From Dehalococcoidia bacterium (GTDB lineage: Bacteria; Chloroflexota; Dehalococcoidia; Lucifugimonadales; SHYF01), in NCBI GenBank assembly GCA_030651175.1, contig JAUSCR010000140.1:1-35551 (forward strand): 35,551 nt of DNA, given 5' to 3'. The translations under genes and the position numbers were made by a program. The notes under the pieces were generated by a model that was not told the origin of the DNA, did not search any database, and was given only the letters and a program-made list of their open reading frames with translations. Positions 23,646 through 32,172 of the stretch are shown piece after piece. Numbering within the stretch: position 1 is the stretch's first letter; every line of letters starts with the position of its first letter.

Positions 23646-24824
23646 ATGAAGTTCGCAGAGCGAATCAGCAAGCTACAGCCGTACCTGTTCGTGGAGATCA
23701 GCCGGAAGATCAACGAAAAGCGGGCGGCCGGGATAGACGTTATCACGTTCGCCATCGGCGACCCGGACATCCCGACGCCTCCGCACATACTGAACCGGCT
23801 GCTGGAGGCCTCCAGGGACCCGAAGAACCACAGGTATCCCGAATCGGAGGGGCTGCCGGAGTTCCGGCGGGCCATCGCGCACTGGTACCAGAAGCGTTTC
23901 GGGCTGACGCTGGATCCGGACAAAGAGGTGCTGCCGCTCATTGGGGCCAAGGAGGGCATCGGCCACATGGCGCTGTGCTTCATTGACCCGGGCGACGTGG
24001 CGCTGGTGCCGGACCCGGGATACCCCGTGTACTCGGTGGGCACCATGTTTGCGGGCGGAGAGTCTTACTTCATGCCGCTGGCCGAAGAGAACGGCTGGCT
24101 GCCGGACCTGGAGGCCATACCGCCGGAGGTGGCGCGGAAGGCCAAGGTCATGTGGCTGAACTATCCTAACAACCCTACGTCGGCGGTCGCGCCCCTGGAC
24201 TACTTCAATAAGGTGGTGGAGTTCGCCAAGCGGTACGACATCGCGGTGTGCCATGATGGGCCGTATACAGAGGTGGCGTACGATGGATATAAACCTGTGA
24301 GCTTCCTTCAGGCCAAAGGAGCCATGGACGTGGCCATCGAGTTCCACTCGCTGTCCAAGACCTACAATATGACTGGCTGGCGGGTAGGGATGGCGGTGGG
24401 CAACGCCCAGATGATCAACGCCTTGATGAGGGTCAAGTCCAACCTGGACTCTGGGATTCCTCAGGCGATTCAGATAGCTGGCATCGAGGCGCTGACGGCA
24501 TCTCAGGAGAGCATCGAGGAGCATAACGGTATCTACCAGCGCCGCCGGGACAGGCTGGTGGCGGCTCTGCGGAGCATCGGGCTGCGGGTCACGCCGCCCC
24601 AGGCCAGTCTGTACGTGTGGACACGGGTGCCGGAGGGGTACACCTCCGCCAGCTTCGCCGGCATGTTGCTGGAGGAGAAGGACATAGTGGTGACGCCGGG
24701 ATCGGGCTACGGTGCCTACGGCGAAGGATATATCCGGCTATCGCTTACGCTGTCTGACGCGGACCTGGAGCGCGGCATAAAGCGCCTGTCTGGATGGCGC
24801 ATTCCATCGCCGCCGAAGAGGTGA
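23646..24824 (+). CDS. dapL: LL-diaminopimelate aminotransferase
   Basis: Fold-type I PLP aminotransferase of 392 aa. The PLP lysine is Lys238 in SLSKTYNMTGWRVG. YPNNPTS (173-179) and HDGPYTEV (203-210, with Asp204 contacting the PLP ring nitrogen) are in the right order. The N-terminus LQPYLFVEI and IGDPDIPTP are typical of DapL, which forms LL-diaminopimelate directly from tetrahydrodipicolinate and so bypasses DapD/C/E. The nearby dapF makes the next step, which supports this over a general aspartate aminotransferase. The ATG at 23646 follows GGAAGG. The 5' end is duplicated on the other side of a repeat element. The stop TGA is in the same frame as hflX. Confidence 0.85.
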   Translation: MKFAERISKLQPYLFVEISRKINEKRAAGIDVITFAIGDPDIPTPPHILNRLLEASRDPKNHRYPESEGLPEFRRAIAHWYQKRFGLTLDPDKEVLPLIGAKEGIGHMALCFIDPGDVALVPDPGYPVYSVGTMFAGGESYFMPLAEENGWLPDLEAIPPEVARKAKVMWLNYPNNPTSAVAPLDYFNKVVEFAKRYDIAVCHDGPYTEVAYDGYKPVSFLQAKGAMDVAIEFHSLSKTYNMTGWRVGMAVGNAQMINALMRVKSNLDSGIPQAIQIAGIEALTASQESIEEHNGIYQRRRDRLVAALRSIGLRVTPPQASLYVWTRVPEGYTSASFAGMLLEEKDIVVTPGSGYGAYGEGYIRLSLTLSDADLERGIKRLSGWRIPSPPKR

Positions 24825-24920
24825 GATGCCATCCCACGCAAATCGGTAAATGTAGCAAAGCGAGCGGAGCGGGCCTACCTGGTAGGGGTCCAGGTCAAGG
24901 GGCAGCGAAGCCTATGGTCG

Positions 24921-25973
24921 TTGAAGGACTCCCTGGGAGAGCTGGCGCAGCTTGCCCGGAGCGCGGGAGCCCAGGTGACGGGCACAATGACGCAATCCGT
25001 TGAGCACCCCAATCAGACGTACCTGGGCAAGGGCAAGCTGGAGGAGTTGCTGGCTCTGCGGGCCTCGTACGACACGATAATCCTGGACGATGAGCTGAAG
25101 CCCAGCCAGCAACGCAACCTAGAGAAGGCCCTGGGCGAGGATGTGAAGGTCATTGACCGGACGGCCCTGATCCTGGACATATTCGCGCAACGGGCCAGGA
25201 CGCGGGAAGGGCGCCTTCAGGTGGAGCTGGCACAGCATGAGTACCTGCTGCCCCGGCTTGCGGGCCAGTGGTCGCACCTGGAACGGCTGGGAGGCGGCAT
25301 AGGCACCCGCGGGCCTGGTGAGGCGCAGATAGAAACAGACAGGCAACTTATCAGACGACGAATCCAGCGTCTGGAGCGAGAGCTGGAGGAGGTACGAAAG
25401 CAACGATCGCTGTACCGGAGCCGGCGCAAAGAACAGGATGTCGCAGTGGTGGCGCTGGTGGGGTACACCAACGCTGGCAAGAGCACACTGTTCAACGCAT
25501 TGACCGCAGCGGGCGTCACCGAGTCCAGCCAATTGTTCGCCACCCTGGACCCTGTTACGCGGCGGCTGCGGCTTCCCAGCGGGAAAGCGGCGCTGCTGAC
25601 GGACACGGTGGGATTCATCCAAAAGCTGCCGCCCGCTGTGGTGGCGGCGTTCCGGGCTACGCTGGAGGAGCTGCAAGAGGCGGACCTGGTGCTGCATGTA
25701 GTAGACATAACGCATCCCAACGCCTTGGAGCAGGGGCGGGTAGTGCAGGAGGTATTACGGGACCTGCACCTTCAAGACAAGCCTGTGGTGCTGGTGTTGA
25801 ACAAGGTAGACCTGCTGCCTCAACTAGAGGGTGCCGATGGCAAGCCAGCTTTGCCAGAAGCTGTAGCGGCCCTGGGGCGAGGGGTATTGGTCTCTGCCGT
25901 GACTCATAGCGGGCTGGACCGGCTGCTGGTTGAGATAGAGACGGCACTAGAACGAGTGGTAGAGGTGCACTAG
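24921..25973 (+). CDS. hflX: GTPase HflX
   Basis: Ribosome-associated GTPase that splits stalled or inactive 70S ribosomes. The N-terminal HflX domain with the coiled linker ([14 protein letters not shown], then a run of [14 protein letters not shown]) precedes the G domain: P-loop [22 protein letters not shown] and NKVD. The first usual start in frame is TTG 24921. The frame is open from 24825, and the codons before the TTG encode [12 protein letters not shown] then LWSLKDSL, which matches the family's N-terminus. The true start is therefore probably upstream, by an unusual codon (ATC 24831) or after a one-base frameshift from ATG 24826. The frame equals that of dapL, separated only by TGA. 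Confidence 0.9.
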   Translation: MKDSLGELAQLARSAGAQVTGTMTQSVEHPNQTYLGKGKLEELLALRASYDTIILDDELKPSQQRNLEKALGEDVKVIDRTALILDIFAQRARTREGRLQVELAQHEYLLPRLAGQWSHLERLGGGIGTRGPGEAQIETDRQLIRRRIQRLERELEEVRKQRSLYRSRRKEQDVAVVALVGYTNAGKSTLFNALTAAGVTESSQLFATLDPVTRRLRLPSGKAALLTDTVGFIQKLPPAVVAAFRATLEELQEADLVLHVVDITHPNALEQGRVVQEVLRDLHLQDKPVVLVLNKVDLLPQLEGADGKPALPEAVAALGRGVLVSAVTHSGLDRLLVEIETALERVVEVH

Positions 25974-25996
25974 CGGCCTCGCAAGCTTGGCTAATG

Positions 25997-26106
25997 AACC
26001 ATCCCCCTGTATCCCCCTTCCTTTCCTGGAAGGGGGAAGAGAAAAACCCTGGGGACACCCCCAGACCCCCGCCAAAGGGGGCCTAGCCCCCTCTGGACTC
26101 TCCCTG
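25997..26106. repeat. Family-B element remnant
   Basis: The core ACCATCCCCCTG, CCCCTTCC/GGAAGGGG, GGGGACACCCCC and CCCCCTCTGGACTC matches the element at 14696-14844. No clear CTAGCAGGGTG ends are seen. Confidence 0.65.
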
Positions 26107-26183
26107 CGGCGAGTTTCCGAACAGTTTGTAGATGTGCGGGTATGCCTCATCTTGTGGGCAGGGCCAGTTCAAGGAGCAGATTG

Positions 26184-26510
26184 ATGGAGAGAGGTATTCC
26201 TGAGCGGATGGTGTTCAACTGCGAGGCGGAAGGCTTCTCGATTTACGACGCACAGGAGATACGGAACCTGGTGCGCTCTGGTCGTGGCGAGCCGTGGCTG
26301 GAGCTGAGGTGCGGTCCGGGCAACATATTTGAGTCGCGGCCCGTGCGGGTGGTGGGCCACAGGGAGAGTACGGTGTCGGTGCAGTGCGCGGACGGCGCCG
26401 TTGTGCACCTGGACCTGGAGGAGGGCACAGTCCGCAAGGAAGTGGGAAACAGGCTCTTGCAGTACCTGGGAGTGATCCAGGAGGGTAACGAGGGTCGGGG
26501 GTACATTTAG
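26184..26510 (+). CDS. Conserved-looking small protein of unknown function
   Basis: I do not recognise this soluble 108-aa protein. It has a short helical start (SIYDAQEIRNLVRSG) and then several beta strands (WLELRCGPG, RPVRVVGHRESTVSVQC, VVHLDLEEG), compatible with a small barrel such as an SH3- or Sm-like fold. There is no signal peptide. ATG 26184 is chosen because AAGGAG lies seven bases upstream; an in-frame ATG 42 bases earlier has no such site. It stands alone after hflX, separated by a family-B element, and converges on the minus-strand DinB-like gene. Confidence 0.65.
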   Translation: MERGIPERMVFNCEAEGFSIYDAQEIRNLVRSGRGEPWLELRCGPGNIFESRPVRVVGHRESTVSVQCADGAVVHLDLEEGTVRKEVGNRLLQYLGVIQEGNEGRGYI

Positions 26511-26574
26511 GCAGGGCAGGCCTGGCGGAGGGGCCCTGGAGGAGACCCTACGGAAGTGGTTCGCCCTATCATTG

Positions 26575-27141
26575 TTATGTCCACTGGCCTATGGGTGGTT
26601 TAGCGACTTTACATAACTGTGGTGTGTGCGATGCATCAAGACGTGGTGTGAAAGATTGCTCTTGGCCCAGCAGTTGGTCTCTGTGCATCCGGTCATGGCG
26701 GTAGATGCCACGGAGCAGTTGCAGCACGGTCATCTCTCCCCAGGTGCGATGCACCCCCCTTCTGTTGATGGCATCCGCGGTGGAAAGATTTGTTTCGTCA
26801 ATGCGCCGCAAGGTATGGGCGCGGGTCTCCCCCAGTCGCCTCAGCCACCAGGTCAAGGGCAGGGAGTCGGCATCGGCGACTTCCCTGAGGAACGGCTGCT
26901 CTACCTCCGGCGGCTGGCCTACGGTGATGCCTGGCCTGTGGTATACGGAAAGCGCCCACCCCAACCACTCAGGCTCGCCCTCTACAAGATGGGCCATCTG
27001 CTGTTTGGCCGACCATTCGCCTTTGGGATGCTCCTGGGCTTGTTCATCTGAGAGGACGGCCAAGACATTCAGCAGATCCTGGCGCTCTGTTGACAGCTTC
27101 TCTAGCAGGCCCGCGACTTGGGGGAGCGGCTCAGGAAGCAA
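26575..27141 (-). CDS. DinB-like protein (DinB_2 type)
   Basis: A helical-bundle protein of about 188 aa with candidate metal ligands in MAHLVEGEPEW and HDRMHRDQL, the arrangement seen in DinB_2 domains. It is only distantly related to the two DinB-like proteins at 17877-18970. The frame stays open for another 41 codons upstream, but that extra part is translated from a family-B repeat and has low-complexity composition, so TTG 27141, preceded by GGTGAGG, is the more credible start. Substrate and role are unknown. Confidence 0.65.
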   Translation of the reverse strand: MLPEPLPQVAGLLEKLSTERQDLLNVLAVLSDEQAQEHPKGEWSAKQQMAHLVEGEPEWLGWALSVYHRPGITVGQPPEVEQPFLREVADADSLPLTWWLRRLGETRAHTLRRIDETNLSTADAINRRGVHRTWGEMTVLQLLRGIYRHDRMHRDQLLGQEQSFTPRLDASHTPQLCKVAKPPIGQWT

Positions 27142-27145
27142 TCCC

Positions 27146-27254
27146 TCACCCTCTGTATCCCCCTCTCCCTTGCCAAGGGAGAGGGGGGGATGAGAAACAA
27201 AGCTAGGGGACACCCTAGAACCCTGGCAGGGAACCTGGGTTCCCTGCACTCTCC
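27146..27254. repeat. Diverged family-B element
   Basis: The arrangement TGTATCCCCCTC, a CCCTTGCCAAGGG palindrome, GGGGACACCC and GGGTTCCCTGCACTCTCC parallels the family-B core. It lies between citrate synthase and the DinB-like gene, which are both on the - strand. Confidence 0.55.
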
Positions 27255-27331
27255 TCCGGCACATGCCTCCAGGGATTCCCCTCTTTCAGGCTGTCGGGCA
27301 GGCTATCGGGAGGAAACCGAGGACACACTGG

Positions 27332-28474
27332 CTACGGTCTCTGGGCAAGGGGCACGTACGGCACGTCCATAGGGCCTGTATACTCCATCAGGGGCCGGAT
27401 GAGCATGTTCCTTTCGAACTGCTCCACCACGTTCAATGTCCAGCCTGGAATGCGCCCCAGAGCGAATATGGACACGAAAATGTCTTCAGGGACGCCCATT
27501 AGGTAGTAGACGGAGCCGGCGTAGAAGTCCACATTGACGAAGATGCCGCGCCGCTGGTAGGGCTTCATCACCTCTTGCAGGTTGGCCAGAAGCTGGAACC
27601 ATTGAGGCTCGCCCTTTTGCTCTCCCAGCACCTTGGAGCGGTCTCGCAGGTGCTGTGCCCTGGGGTCCTCGGCCTTATACACCCTATGGCCAAAGCCCAT
27701 GACGCGTCCACCGCCGTCCAGGCGCTTGCGCGCCCACTCCGCCGCTTTCTCAGGGGTGCTGATCTCCTCCGCCATCTTCATGACCTCTTCCGCGGCGCCG
27801 CCGTGGGCGGGGCCCTTGAGGGTGCCGATTCCTGTGACTATCGCGGAATGGAGGTCGCTGACTGTGGAGGCTGTCACGCGAGCGGCGAAGGCGGAGGCGT
27901 TGGCGCCGTGTTCGGCGTGGAGGATGAAGTCCACATCCATGATGTGGGCCTCTTCGGGCGTGGGGTTCCTGCCGAATAGCATATGCAGGAAGTTGCCTGC
28001 GTGGTTCAGCGTGCGGCTGGGCGGTATGGGTTTCAAGCCTTTTCGTATGCGGTCATGGGCGGCGACGATAGTGGGAGCCTGGGAGGTGAGGCGCAGTCCC
28101 TTGCGAATGGTTGCCTCTATGGAGTTATCGGTTGTCTCGGGATCAAAGGCGGCGAGGGCGGAGACCGCGGTCCTCAGCACGTCCATGGGGTGGGCCTTCT
28201 TGACCTTGTCAACGATGTCCAGGACCTCCGCCGGCACGGCCCGGTCGGCCTTGAGCTGGGCATCGAAAGCGGCCAACTCTTTGCGATTGGGCAGCTTCTT
28301 GTATAGGAGGAGGTGCATGACCTCCTCAAAAGTGGACTTTTCGGCCAGGTCGTGGATGTTGTAGCCTCTGTATAGGAGCTTGCCTTCTGCTCCATCTATG
28401 AAGCACGACTCCGTCCTGTCCAGATAGACCCCAGATAGCCCTCTATGAAGCTCAATTTTCCCTGTGGTCACCAT
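27332..28474 (-). CDS. gltA: Citrate synthase
   Basis: Condenses oxaloacetate with acetyl-CoA at the entry of the citric acid cycle, the route to the 2-oxoglutarate used by the nitrogen genes in this window. At 380 aa it is the short (dimeric, Gram-positive/archaeal) form. The catalytic triad is visible: His224 (GPAHGGA), His263 (GFGHRVY) and Asp316 (NVDFYAG). HAEHGANAS (186-194) binds substrate. A methylcitrate synthase cannot be excluded from sequence alone. GAGGAGG lies five bases before ATG (28474-28472). An intrinsic terminator and a candidate structured RNA lie immediately upstream on the same strand, and no separate promoter is obvious between them. Confidence 0.93.
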   Translation of the reverse strand: MVTTGKIELHRGLSGVYLDRTESCFIDGAEGKLLYRGYNIHDLAEKSTFEEVMHLLLYKKLPNRKELAAFDAQLKADRAVPAEVLDIVDKVKKAHPMDVLRTAVSALAAFDPETTDNSIEATIRKGLRLTSQAPTIVAAHDRIRKGLKPIPPSRTLNHAGNFLHMLFGRNPTPEEAHIMDVDFILHAEHGANASAFAARVTASTVSDLHSAIVTGIGTLKGPAHGGAAEEVMKMAEEISTPEKAAEWARKRLDGGGRVMGFGHRVYKAEDPRAQHLRDRSKVLGEQKGEPQWFQLLANLQEVMKPYQRRGIFVNVDFYAGSVYYLMGVPEDIFVSIFALGRIPGWTLNVVEQFERNMLIRPLMEYTGPMDVPYVPLAQRP

Positions 28475-28532
28475 GCTAACCTCCTCTGTATTACCCTTAT
28501 CAATGATTCCATCTAGCTAAGTGTGAACGCGC

Positions 28533-28571
28533 CAATAAAAAGGCTCGGTAGGGATAACCCTTCCGAGCCTT
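28533..28571 (-). terminator. Intrinsic terminator upstream of gltA
   Basis: On the - strand, AAGGCTCGG (28571-28563) pairs with CCGAGCCTT (28548-28540), with extra inner GGG/CCC pairs, followed by TTTTTATTG. It either ends the RNA upstream or acts as an attenuator for gltA, whose ATG lies about 60 bases further. An alternative hairpin (GAGCC with GGCTC, 28581-28566) overlaps its 5' arm. Confidence 0.85.
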
Positions 28572-28740
28572 GCGAGGCTCTTCTATTGGGGAATACGCTC
28601 GTGCGCCGTTCAGAGAGAAAAGGCCTACGGGACGATAGCTGGGAACCCTCTGCCTCTGGTAGCGTAACACAGCGCAGCCCAACCTCCTCGGTCGCCTTCC
28701 TCTCGAAACGGATGGCAGCGTATCTGCCCTGGTATCTATT
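28533..28740 (-). ncRNA. Candidate 6S-like regulatory RNA (or structured gltA leader)
   Basis: Between a good - strand promoter and an intrinsic terminator, about 208 bases with no open frame fold into a long rod. Closing-stem arms pair 28717-28723 with 28593-28599, 28707-28711 with 28606-28610, and 28694-28704 with 28613-28624. A central open region follows, with ten bases on the 5' side and a small hairpin on the 3' side (28636-28638 with 28625-28627). The apical stem pairs 28678-28683 with 28638-28643 and 28674-28677 with 28650-28653. This closing stem, central bubble with small 3' hairpin, and apical stem is the layout of 6S RNA, which imitates an open promoter and binds RNA polymerase. 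A gltA attenuator leader is the alternative. Pairings were found by eye. Confidence 0.5.
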
Positions 28741-28746
28741 AACTGT

Positions 28747-28775
28747 ATGCTATCAACAGGATGGCGGTGTGTCAA
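28747..28775 (-). promoter_or_regulatory. Sigma70-type promoter of the candidate RNA
   Basis: On the - strand, TTGACA (28775-28770), 17-base spacer, TAGCAT (28752-28747). The start would be near 28740. Confidence 0.7.
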
Positions 28776-28886
28776 TACGTTTTTCGTCTCAATCGTGAAA
28801 TGAATAACTAAGCCTTGGACCCTTCCTTCCACCCATAACGCCGTTTGAGCATACCCTCTACCAGCAGACGTATCCCCTGCCCTGCA

Positions 28887-28915
28887 TTGCTGGCATTATC
28901 CCCCTATGCTATTCT
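28887..28915 (+). promoter_or_regulatory. Possible promoter of selB
   Basis: TTGCTG (28887-28892), 17-base spacer, TATTCT (28910-28915), 43 bases before the selB ATG. The -35 box is weak. Confidence 0.4.
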
Positions 28916-28958
28916 GGGCGCATACCCTGATACATCAATCTTAGCAAAGCTGTCTTCT

Positions 28959-30821
28959 ATGTTTGTCATCGGCACAGCAGGCCATGTAGACCACGGCAAG
29001 TCCACGCTGGTGAAGGCGCTCACCGGCATTGACCCCGACCGCCTTCGAGAGGAGAAGGAGCGGGGCATGACCATAGACCTGGGCTTTGCCTGGATGAGCC
29101 TGCCCAGCGGCCGGGAGGTCAGCATTGTGGATGTGCCCGGGCATGAGCGGTTCATCAAGAACATGCTGGCGGGCGTGGGCGGTATAGACCTGGCATTGCT
29201 GGTTGTGGCCGCGGATGAGGCGGTGATGCCGCAGACGCGGGAGCACCTGGCCATTCTGGACCTGCTTCAGGTGAAACGGGGCGTGGTGGCAATCACCAAG
29301 CGCGACCTGGTAGACCAGGACTGGCTGGAGCTGGTCACAGCAGAGGTGGAAGAGTTGCTCCAGGGGACGACGCTGGCTGGCTCGCCGTTGTGCGCTGTGT
29401 CGGCACACACGGGGCAGGGACTTCCGGAGCTGATAGCCACCCTTGACGATATGTTGAACGTGGCGGAGCCTCGGCCCGATAAGGGGCGTCCGCGCCTGCC
29501 GGTAGACCGCTCCTTTGTGATAAGCGGCTTCGGGACGGTGGTCACCGGCACCCTGACCGACGGCACTCTCGAAGTCGGCCAGGAGGTGGAGCTGGTGCTG
29601 GCCCAGAAGCGGGCACGCATCCGTGGCCTGCAGAGCCACCGCAAGAGCGAAGAGAAGGCGCTGCCAGGCACGCGCACGGCGGTCAACCTGGCGGGGGTGT
29701 CCCACGAGGAGGTACAAAGGGGCGACGTTCTCACAACCCCGGGGTGGCTCCATCCCACGGATGCCCTGGACGGCCACCTGCGCATGGTTGCCGATGCACC
29801 GCATCCTTTGAAGCATAACACCACGGTATCGTTCTACACAGGCACAAGCGAGACCCTGGCAAAGGTAAGGCTTCTGGACCGCGACACCCTGCTGCCCGGC
29901 GAAAGCGGCTGGGTGCAGATACGGGTGGAAAGCCCCGTGGCGGTGGTCAAGGGCGACTTCTTCATCATACGCTCCTCCGAAACGACGCTAGGTGGAGGCA
30001 ACGTGGTTGAACCGCACGCCAAGCGCCACCGGCGCCTCCATCCAGCCACGCTGGAACACCTGGAAAAGCTTCAAAAAGGCACAGGGGGCGAGGTGCTGCT
30101 GGAGGGGTTGGAAGCGCATGGCCCTCAGCATCTTCGGGATCTGGCCCAGCAGGTGAATCTGTCACTGGCGGAGGCACGTGACCATCTTCAGGCGATGGTG
30201 GAGACAGGAGAGATCATGGCCCTGGGAGGCGACCTGGCGTCGGAAGATGCCGTGCTGCTCCCGGCCTCTTTGTGGGCAAAGGTGGCGGAACGAGCGCGGG
30301 CAGCTTTGCAGGAGTACCATCGCCGTTATCCCCTGCGGCGCGGCGCTCCTCGCGAGGAGGTCCGAGGCCGGCTAGGGCTATCCGACCAGGTATCGGCGCT
30401 GGCGCTACAACGTCTGATCCGCGAAGGGGTTGTGATAGAGGAGGAGACGTTGCTGTGGGTTCCGGAGCACCATGTGTCCCTCAGCCCGGCGCAGCGACAA
30501 GCACTCGACGGTTATGTCAAGTTGCTTGGTTCGGAGCCGTTCTCACCTCCAACGGCGGAGCCTCCGGAGCCGGACCTGCTGCAACTACTGGTGGAGGAAG
30601 GGAAGGTGGTCAAGGTCAGCGACAGTGTGGTGTTCACCTCGGAGGCGTACCAGCAGATGGTGGACAAGATTGTGGAGCATTTGAAGGGCGAGGGCAAGAT
30701 CACAGTGGCGCAGGTGCGCGACATGTTCAAGACCAGCCGCAAGTATGCCCTGGCCCTGATGGAGCACATGGACCAGCGTCGGGTGACTCGCCGCATGGGT
30801 GACGAGCGGGTGTTGAGGTAG
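28959..30821 (+). CDS. selB: Selenocysteine-specific elongation factor SelB
   Basis: GTPase that delivers selenocysteyl-tRNA to UGA codons marked by a SECIS hairpin. The 620-aa protein opens with the EF-Tu-like G domain: GHVDHGKST (8-16), a switch region with [32 protein letters not shown] and TKRDLVD. Two beta-barrel domains follow, and then winged-helix repeats in the C-terminal 250 residues that bind the SECIS. ATG 28959 is preferred because [14 protein letters not shown] is the family start; the frame is open 38 codons further up but those residues are unrelated. selA, selC and selD are not in the window. The nurA gene begins 2 bases after the stop, probably co-transcribed. Confidence 0.95.
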   Translation: MFVIGTAGHVDHGKSTLVKALTGIDPDRLREEKERGMTIDLGFAWMSLPSGREVSIVDVPGHERFIKNMLAGVGGIDLALLVVAADEAVMPQTREHLAILDLLQVKRGVVAITKRDLVDQDWLELVTAEVEELLQGTTLAGSPLCAVSAHTGQGLPELIATLDDMLNVAEPRPDKGRPRLPVDRSFVISGFGTVVTGTLTDGTLEVGQEVELVLAQKRARIRGLQSHRKSEEKALPGTRTAVNLAGVSHEEVQRGDVLTTPGWLHPTDALDGHLRMVADAPHPLKHNTTVSFYTGTSETLAKVRLLDRDTLLPGESGWVQIRVESPVAVVKGDFFIIRSSETTLGGGNVVEPHAKRHRRLHPATLEHLEKLQKGTGGEVLLEGLEAHGPQHLRDLAQQVNLSLAEARDHLQAMVETGEIMALGGDLASEDAVLLPASLWAKVAERARAALQEYHRRYPLRRGAPREEVRGRLGLSDQVSALALQRLIREGVVIEEETLLWVPEHHVSLSPAQRQALDGYVKLLGSEPFSPPTAEPPEPDLLQLLVEEGKVVKVSDSVVFTSEAYQQMVDKIVEHLKGEGKITVAQVRDMFKTSRKYALALMEHMDQRRVTRRMGDERVLR

Positions 30822-30823
30822 CG

Positions 30824-32026
30824 ATGGGACTTGACCTCCATAAAGTCGCCGCCCAGATTGAAGGGCTGGCCGCTGGGCTCCAAGCCCAGGGCGCGGGCCA
30901 TAGGGAGCGCCTGGAGCGCGCGGTCACGACCCTGGCCTCCGCCGACGCCGGCGCCATCAACCAGAGGCGTAGCCAGGGAAGGGTTACGTGGCTGGTGCCG
31001 GGCCTGCCCCCGGACATCGCGGCGCATATCTCCCCTACCCCACCACCCGCCGACTACCGTGCACTGGCTGTGGACGGCTCGCACATAGACGTGGACCGCC
31101 ACCTGCCGGTGCGGTGCGCCCTGGTGAACATCAGCAAGGTGGCATTGCAGTACGGGGCCAGTCCCCATGCGCGGCTGGAGAGCCAGCCAAAGCTGTACGC
31201 CTCGCCGGAGGAGCTGGCGCTGGTTGACCCGGAGGGAGCCAGGGAACTGCCCTTAGAAGGGCCGCTGCTTGGAATCAAACGGTCGGTGGATGAGGTGGCG
31301 GCCCTGGCCGACCTGGCCGAGGAGGCGACGGACGACACGCCTACCGTGGCACTGGTGGACGGGTCGCTTATCTTGTGGGGACTTACCGGACAGGCCTACC
31401 CGGAGTACGTTCGCAGGGCTCTTATCGAGGATGGGCTGCTACCTGCTATGGAGCGTCTGAGGAGCATCGCTCAAAAGCGACCTCTGGCGCTGGCGGCATA
31501 CGTGAGCCTGCCACGCAGCACCGAGGTGGTGAACGCATTGCGAGTGTCGGTATGTCCCTACGAGCCGGTGGACTGCGACCGCAACTGCGCCACCGTGCGC
31601 CCCGGCGAGCGCCCCTGCGACGTCGTGGGCGGGCTGCTGGACAGGGAGCTATTCGCACTGCTGCTGGCCCCGGGAGAGCGGTCGGCGGCGTTCGCCAGCA
31701 CGTCGTCGGTGGTGCGGGACTACTACGGCGGACACGCTGTGGCCTTTTATTATGTCAACGTCGGCACTGAGATGGCGCGGGTGGAGGTGCCGGCGTGGGT
31801 GGCGGATGACGAGGCGCTGCTGGCCCTGACGCACTCGCTGCTGCTGGACCAGTGCCGCAAGGGGCTGGGGTACCCGGTCGCCATCATGGAGGCGCACGAG
31901 CAGGCGGTCATTGGCGGGCACGAGCGGGAGATGTTCCGGCAGATGGTGGAGGATGCCTTGGAACGACAGCACTTGCCCGTGTACACTTCGGAGAAGGCAC
32001 GGTCGAAGAGACTGAGGTGGGTGTAG
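30824..32026 (+). CDS. nurA: NurA-domain 5'-3' nuclease
   Basis: NurA digests DNA 5' strands together with the HerA helicase/translocase during double-strand-break end resection. This 400-aa protein has the two metal-binding aspartate strands of the family, LAVDGSHIDVD (Asp84) and VALVDGSLILW (Asp179), and the C-terminal AHEQAVIGGHEREMF helix with SEKARSKRLRWV at the end. The partner herA and a HAS-barrel gene lie 1.8-2.5 kb downstream on the same strand, separated by small inserted genes. The gene starts 2 bases after selB. Its last 35 bases are duplicated at 32173-32207 on the far side of a repeat element. Confidence 0.88.
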   Translation: MGLDLHKVAAQIEGLAAGLQAQGAGHRERLERAVTTLASADAGAINQRRSQGRVTWLVPGLPPDIAAHISPTPPPADYRALAVDGSHIDVDRHLPVRCALVNISKVALQYGASPHARLESQPKLYASPEELALVDPEGARELPLEGPLLGIKRSVDEVAALADLAEEATDDTPTVALVDGSLILWGLTGQAYPEYVRRALIEDGLLPAMERLRSIAQKRPLALAAYVSLPRSTEVVNALRVSVCPYEPVDCDRNCATVRPGERPCDVVGGLLDRELFALLLAPGERSAAFASTSSVVRDYYGGHAVAFYYVNVGTEMARVEVPAWVADDEALLALTHSLLLDQCRKGLGYPVAIMEAHEQAVIGGHEREMFRQMVEDALERQHLPVYTSEKARSKRLRWV

Positions 32027-32028
32027 GA

Positions 32029-32172
32029 GGCCCACGCTGTCATTCTGAGCGCAGCGAAGAATCTTATTCGTCCTTTACACGTGAGTCGTGTTTGGCAATA
32101 ACGAATGTGGTAGTAGGCAGACAAGATTCATTCGGTCGTCCCGCCGCAGGCGGGCCTCCCTCAGAATGACAG
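32029..32172. repeat. Family-A interspersed element after nurA
   Basis: It begins near GTCATTCTGAGCGCAGCG and ends with CCTCCCTCAGAATGAC, giving terminal inverted repeats of GTCATTCTGAG. The right end, including CGGTCGTCCCGCC and GGCGGGCC, is the reverse complement of the left end of the element before dapL (23381 onward). It lies exactly between the nurA end and a partial nurA copy. Confidence 0.8.

Noticed and set aside
24822-24824. In-frame TGA between dapL and hflX read as selenocysteine, giving a fusion protein
   Set aside because: Both proteins are complete families on their own, the junction has no conserved U-containing motif, and I saw no obvious SECIS hairpin after the TGA.
27142-27264. 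N-terminal 41-codon extension of the minus-strand DinB-like gene
   Set aside because: The extension is translated from a family-B repeat and is not protein-like; a TTG with a ribosome-binding site lies at the domain boundary.
28533-28740. tRNA-Sec (selC) next to selB
   Set aside because: I looked on both strands for a T-loop GTTCGAnTC, a TCA anticodon loop and an acceptor stem and found none; the stems fit a 6S-like rod instead.
28845-28958. N-terminal 38-codon extension of selB
   Set aside because: The SelB family starts directly at the [14 protein letters not shown] segment. The upstream residues resemble nothing and include the likely promoter.
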